Source: Streptomyces alboflavus
Lineage (GTDB): Bacteria > Actinomycetota > Actinomycetes > Streptomycetales > Streptomycetaceae
NCBI RefSeq assembly: GCF_000716675.1
Contig: NZ_JNXT01000008.1
Span: forward strand, 124,001 to 188,000
Length of the DNA: 64,000 nucleotides
Reading direction: 5' to 3'
Shown here: positions 61,117-64,000 of the stretch, one piece after another
Layout: each line of letters begins with the position of its first letter
How positions within the stretch are numbered: the stretch's first letter is position 1
The notes under the pieces: model-generated
What the model saw: the letters and a program-made list of their open reading frames with translations, nothing else
Database searches by the model: none
What the model was told of the DNA's origin: nothing
Position numbers and translations under genes: made by a program

Positions 61117-62672
61117 CGGGTCGCTCCCTCGGGGGCGCAGGTGAGGTCGCGGGCGGGCAGGGTGCCGTCGCGGAGGTAGTCGTTGACGGCGTCGTCGGCG
61201 CACGGGACGGGACGGTGGCCCTCGGAGCCGCGCCCGTACACGCCGTGGGAGCGGATGTCGGCCGTCACCAGGCGTGATCCCTTGAGCTTGCGGTGCAGGG
61301 CGAGAGCGCCTTCGTAGGGGACGTTGTTGTCGCGGGTCGCCTGGAGCATGAGGACGGGCACCTTGTTGTGGATGGTGGTGCCCGGCTCGCGCGGCGGCGA
61401 CTTCCAGAACGCGCACGGCGCGATCATGCCGTTGACGACCGGGCCGAACACCGGCTGCGTGGCCCGGCTCTTGACGGTGTTGCGCCAGTACGTCTCGGGG
61501 TCCTTCGGCCAGCCCCCGGCGGGCCAGCCGCCGTCGCCGCACATGAACAGGGCGCCGCCGACCATGCTGTCGCCGAGGTCGGGCGAGTTCAGGAGCGCGA
61601 GCAGGGCGGCGAGTTCGGGTCCTGGCTCGGTGAGCTTGCCCGCGGCGGCGGCGACGAGGTCGCGCACCACGGAGGCGAGCGCGGGGTCGCTCTCCTGGTG
61701 CTGGACGAGCTGGCGCAGCAGGAGCCGCATGACCGGGGCGTTCATCCGCTGGCCCGCGACCTCCACGGGGCGGCGCTCGGCTCCGTCGAGCAGCTTCTGC
61801 ACGGTCGCCCGCACCTGGGCGCCGGTCCGGCCGAGCCCGTACCGGTCGTGGTGGCGGGCGGCCCAGGCGGCCCACTCGTCGAGGCCGTCCTCCAGCGGGC
61901 CGCCCGCGCGCTGGAACAGCTCGTACTGGGTGGCCGCCGGGTCGGTGGAGGAGTCGATGATCACGCGGTCGGCGCGGCGGGGGAACATCTGTGTGAAGAC
62001 GGCGCCGAGGTCCGCGCCGTAGGAGACGCCGTAGTACGAGAGCCTGGGCTCGCCGAGGGCGGCGCGGATCGCGTCCATGTCCCGGGCGACGTTCCGCGTC
62101 GAGGCGTGCGGCAGCAGCGCGGCGTTGTCCCCGTGCTCCTGACAGCGCCGTGCCGTGTCCCGCGCGGAGTCCACGGAGGCGTCGAAGTCGGCGCGGGGCG
62201 TGGTGACGGGGCCGGGCGGGCGCGGGGGTCCGGCCGGGGCGCAGCGCACGGGGCTGCTCTCGCCGAGGAACCTCGGGTCGAACCCGATCAGGTCGTACTG
62301 GTCGGCGACGTCCTTCAACGCGGGGCGGAGCGCGAGGGTGTTGGCGAGGCCGGGGCCGCCGGGTCCGCCGGGATTGGAGAGCAGGATGCCGCGCCGGGCG
62401 TCCGGGGAGGTGGCCTTGATCCGGGAGATCGCGATCTGGATGGTCCGCCCGCGGGGGTCGGCGTAGTCCAGCGGCACCGTCACCTTGGCGCACTGCGCCC
62501 CCGCCTCGTTCAGCTCGGTCTGTGCCGCCGAGCAGGGGCCCCAGGCCAGGTGCTGCCGCTGCGGGACGGCGTCGCGGCCGGCCGGCTGCTGCGGGGTGGC
62601 GGCGGCGGGCACGGCGGCGGTGAGTAGTCCGGCAAGACCCAGGCCGAGGCCGACCGTTGACGGGACGCGCAT
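61113..62672 (-). CDS. Secreted alpha/beta hydrolase, tripeptidyl aminopeptidase-like
   Basis: The 519-residue protein has a Sec signal (TVGLGLGLAGLLTAAVPAAA) and the SlpD/SlpE/Tap-type fold: LSNPGGPGGPG oxyanion loop, DLIGFDPRFLGESSPV, nucleophile Ser in YYGVSYGADLGAVFTQMFP, and late Asp and His in QATRDNNVPYEG and IRSHGVYG. Cys pairs are typical of secreted members. It removes N-terminal peptides from extracellular proteins. It is cotranscribed with the serine hydrolase. Confidence 0.86.
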   Translation of the reverse strand: MRVPSTVGLGLGLAGLLTAAVPAAATPQQPAGRDAVPQRQHLAWGPCSAAQTELNEAGAQCAKVTVPLDYADPRGRTIQIAISRIKATSPDARRGILLSNPGGPGGPGLANTLALRPALKDVADQYDLIGFDPRFLGESSPVRCAPAGPPRPPGPVTTPRADFDASVDSARDTARRCQEHGDNAALLPHASTRNVARDMDAIRAALGEPRLSYYGVSYGADLGAVFTQMFPRRADRVIIDSSTDPAATQYELFQRAGGPLEDGLDEWAAWAARHHDRYGLGRTGAQVRATVQKLLDGAERRPVEVAGQRMNAPVMRLLLRQLVQHQESDPALASVVRDLVAAAAGKLTEPGPELAALLALLNSPDLGDSMVGGALFMCGDGGWPAGGWPKDPETYWRNTVKSRATQPVFGPVVNGMIAPCAFWKSPPREPGTTIHNKVPVLMLQATRDNNVPYEGALALHRKLKGSRLVTADIRSHGVYGRGSEGHRPVPCADDAVNDYLRDGTLPARDLTCAPEGATR

Positions 62673-62846
62673 GGTGCTCCTTGTGTCGAACGCGACTTTC
62701 TGTAGGTCACGACGCTAGAAGTCGCCGCCCGCCGGGACCATGCGGCTGCCCGGCTCACCGATCGTCGGGTGGACGGTATTGACAGCGCGCGAAGCGTCGT
62801 TCGGCCGGGTCGGACGCGCCCGGTGCCGGGGTGCCGGTGGACGCTG

Positions 62847-63648
62847 TCAGCACAGGAGGTGGGCGGCGCGGGCGAGTCCTTCCAGGGCCCGGCGCTGCTC
62901 GTCCGCCCACTCCGTCGCCTGCGCGTGGTGGGTGGACACCACGCCGATCAGCGCGCCGTCGCCGGAGGTGATCGGGACCGAGGCGCACGCGCCGACGCCG
63001 GCCTCCTCCAGGACGTCGAGGGCCGGGGCGCCGAGGAAGACCGGGGATGCGGCCACCTCCTCGACGAGGACGGGCTTGCGGTCCTGCGCGGCCACCCCGC
63101 ACGCGGTCTCCCGGTCGGCCACCGTCTCGAAGAACGTCAGGAACGGGTGGTGGAAGCCTCGTTGGGCCACGATCCGCAGCACGCCGCCCGCCGGGTCGTG
63201 CACCTGGGCGTTGCCCATCGGCGCCCCGGTGATCTCGAACGCGGCCGAGAGTGCCGCCGACACCACGGAGAGCCGCAGGGCCTGCTCGCTCGCCGACAGC
63301 GGTGCCGTCGCCAGTTCCCGGGCGATCCGCAGGCCCTCGACGTCGCCGCAGCTCCGCAGGGGGCGCAGCACCGCGCTGTGGGCCCGCTCCACCGCGAGGC
63401 TGCCGCCCGCGGCGGCGGCCCGCAGCCGGGCGTCGAGGAGCAGGTCCACCCCGGCCGTCCCGCCAGAACGTCACCCGGCTCAGGTCCAGCGACGTGCGGC
63501 CCACGGGCCGTTCCACGGCGCGGTGGAGTTCGCGGGCCAGGACCGGCACGGAGGCGATGTCCAGCTCACCGGCCACGCGGATGGTGACCCGGCCGTCCGC
63601 CCTGGCGACGCCGACCGACACGGAACGCGACGGCTCGGACCACTCCAC
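62847..63648 (-). pseudogene. STAS-GAF regulatory protein with one-base frameshift
   Basis: From the GTG at 63648 one frame reads a STAS-like anti-sigma antagonist domain (VTIRVAGELDIASVPVLARELHRAV, TSLDLSRVTF). At about 63463 the protein-like sequence moves to another frame (VDLLLDARLRAAAAGGSLAVERA) and continues as a GAF domain ending at 62847. One extra C in the run at 63463-63464 explains it; removing it restores VTFCGTAGVDLLLDAR. It is either a real inactivating mutation or an assembly error. The intact protein would join a stress or light sensor to a sigma-factor partner switch. Confidence 0.65.
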
Positions 63649-63819
63649 GCCCCACCCCGCCCCTGAACCCGCTCACCGCAATGCACGGGCCCGGCCTCCG
63701 TGATCCGCACGCCTGGCCCCTGCCCGTCCACGCTAGCGGCGGCGCCGCCCGCGCCCGGGACACTTCACCAGGGCGGCCCACCATGGCACCGGTCCCGTCA
63801 GATGCGGTCGGATCCGATC

Positions 63820-64000
63820 TCAATCGCCCGTCCCGAAGGGCCCGGTGGCCGCGAAGGCGCGGTCCGCGAAGCGTTCGCCGATGCGGCGGTGGGTCGCGGC
63901 GTCCGGGTGCAGCTCGTCGGGCAGCGGCAGTTCGGCGTAGTCGGCCTCTCCGTAGAGGTCGCGTCCGTCGAGGTAGGACAGGTGCGGGTCGTCGGCGGCG
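63820..64000 (-). CDS. SGNH/GDSL hydrolase, C-terminal part (5' outside window)
   Basis: The minus strand encodes about 59 residues with HLSYLDGRDLYGEADYAEL and LPDELHPDAATHRRIGERFADRAF before the stop. The D-x-x-H pair in DELHPD is the catalytic Asp-His of SGNH/GDSL esterases. The start and the Ser-bearing N-terminus lie beyond the right edge. Confidence 0.8.
   Translation of the reverse strand, partial: AADDPHLSYLDGRDLYGEADYAELPLPDELHPDAATHRRIGERFADRAFAATGPFGTGD

Overview
The window is high-GC actinobacterial chromosome with strong third-position G/C preference, many GTG starts and dense ATGA/GTGA gene overlaps. Gene content (NHLM-type peptide exporter, lasso peptide genes, secreted GH87-like enzyme, many ABC importers, XRE/MmyB and LacI regulators) points to Streptomyces. 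The window starts inside a phosphodiester glycosidase gene and ends inside an SGNH-hydrolase gene. No rRNA, tRNA, CRISPR array or complete insertion sequence was seen.

Layout. 0-4 kb: secreted or surface proteins (glycosidase, beta-propeller, small membrane protein, TAT-exported phosphodiesterase). 4-11.5 kb: a five-gene minus-strand carbohydrate operon (MFS transporter, two FGGY kinases, histidine phosphatase, 2-hydroxyacid dehydrogenase) divergent from a DeoR regulator, with a perfect inverted repeat between them. 11.5-13.8 kb: TetR regulator divergent from a hotdog thioesterase, then a GNAT enzyme. 13.8-19.2 kb: a peptide/nickel-type ABC importer operon with a Nur-box-like site at its promoter. 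19.2-26.3 kb: lipid and CoA-ester metabolism (paired acyl-CoA dehydrogenases, quinone oxidoreductase, XRE-cupin regulator, dienoyl-CoA-reductase-like SDR, enoyl-CoA hydratase) and a PIG-L deacetylase. 26.4-30.9 kb: proline iminopeptidase-like hydrolase and the lutABC lactate utilisation operon. 30.9-34.7 kb: a betaine/choline-type ABC importer whose ATPase gene faces the genes for its other subunits across a G-rich tandem repeat.

35.3-42.8 kb is a peptide export locus. It holds a 75-residue Gly/Val-rich, Cys-free precursor with a double-glycine leader, an attenuator-like hairpin, an HlyD-type adaptor, a C39-peptidase ABC exporter, a second NHLM-type ABC protein, and a peptidyl-hydroxyglycine lyase-like propeller. 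42.9-51.1 kb is an alpha-glucan locus: LacI regulator, sugar ABC importer, GH13 glucosidase and a secreted GH87-like enzyme whose C-terminal discoidin domain is deleted and truncated.

51.4-54.0 kb is a compact lasso peptide cluster of visibly lower GC: precursor, B2 protease, B1 RiPP recognition element and C cyclase. The 39-residue precursor gene is too short for routine ORF calling and lies last in the operon. The cluster sits between the damaged GH87 gene and a 5'-truncated GNAT gene, as expected for an inserted island. 54.7-64 kb: PhyH-type oxygenase, lipoprotein, MmyB-type regulator divergent from a quinone reductase, aminotransferase, serine hydrolase, secreted alpha/beta hydrolase, and a STAS-GAF gene with an apparent one-base frameshift.
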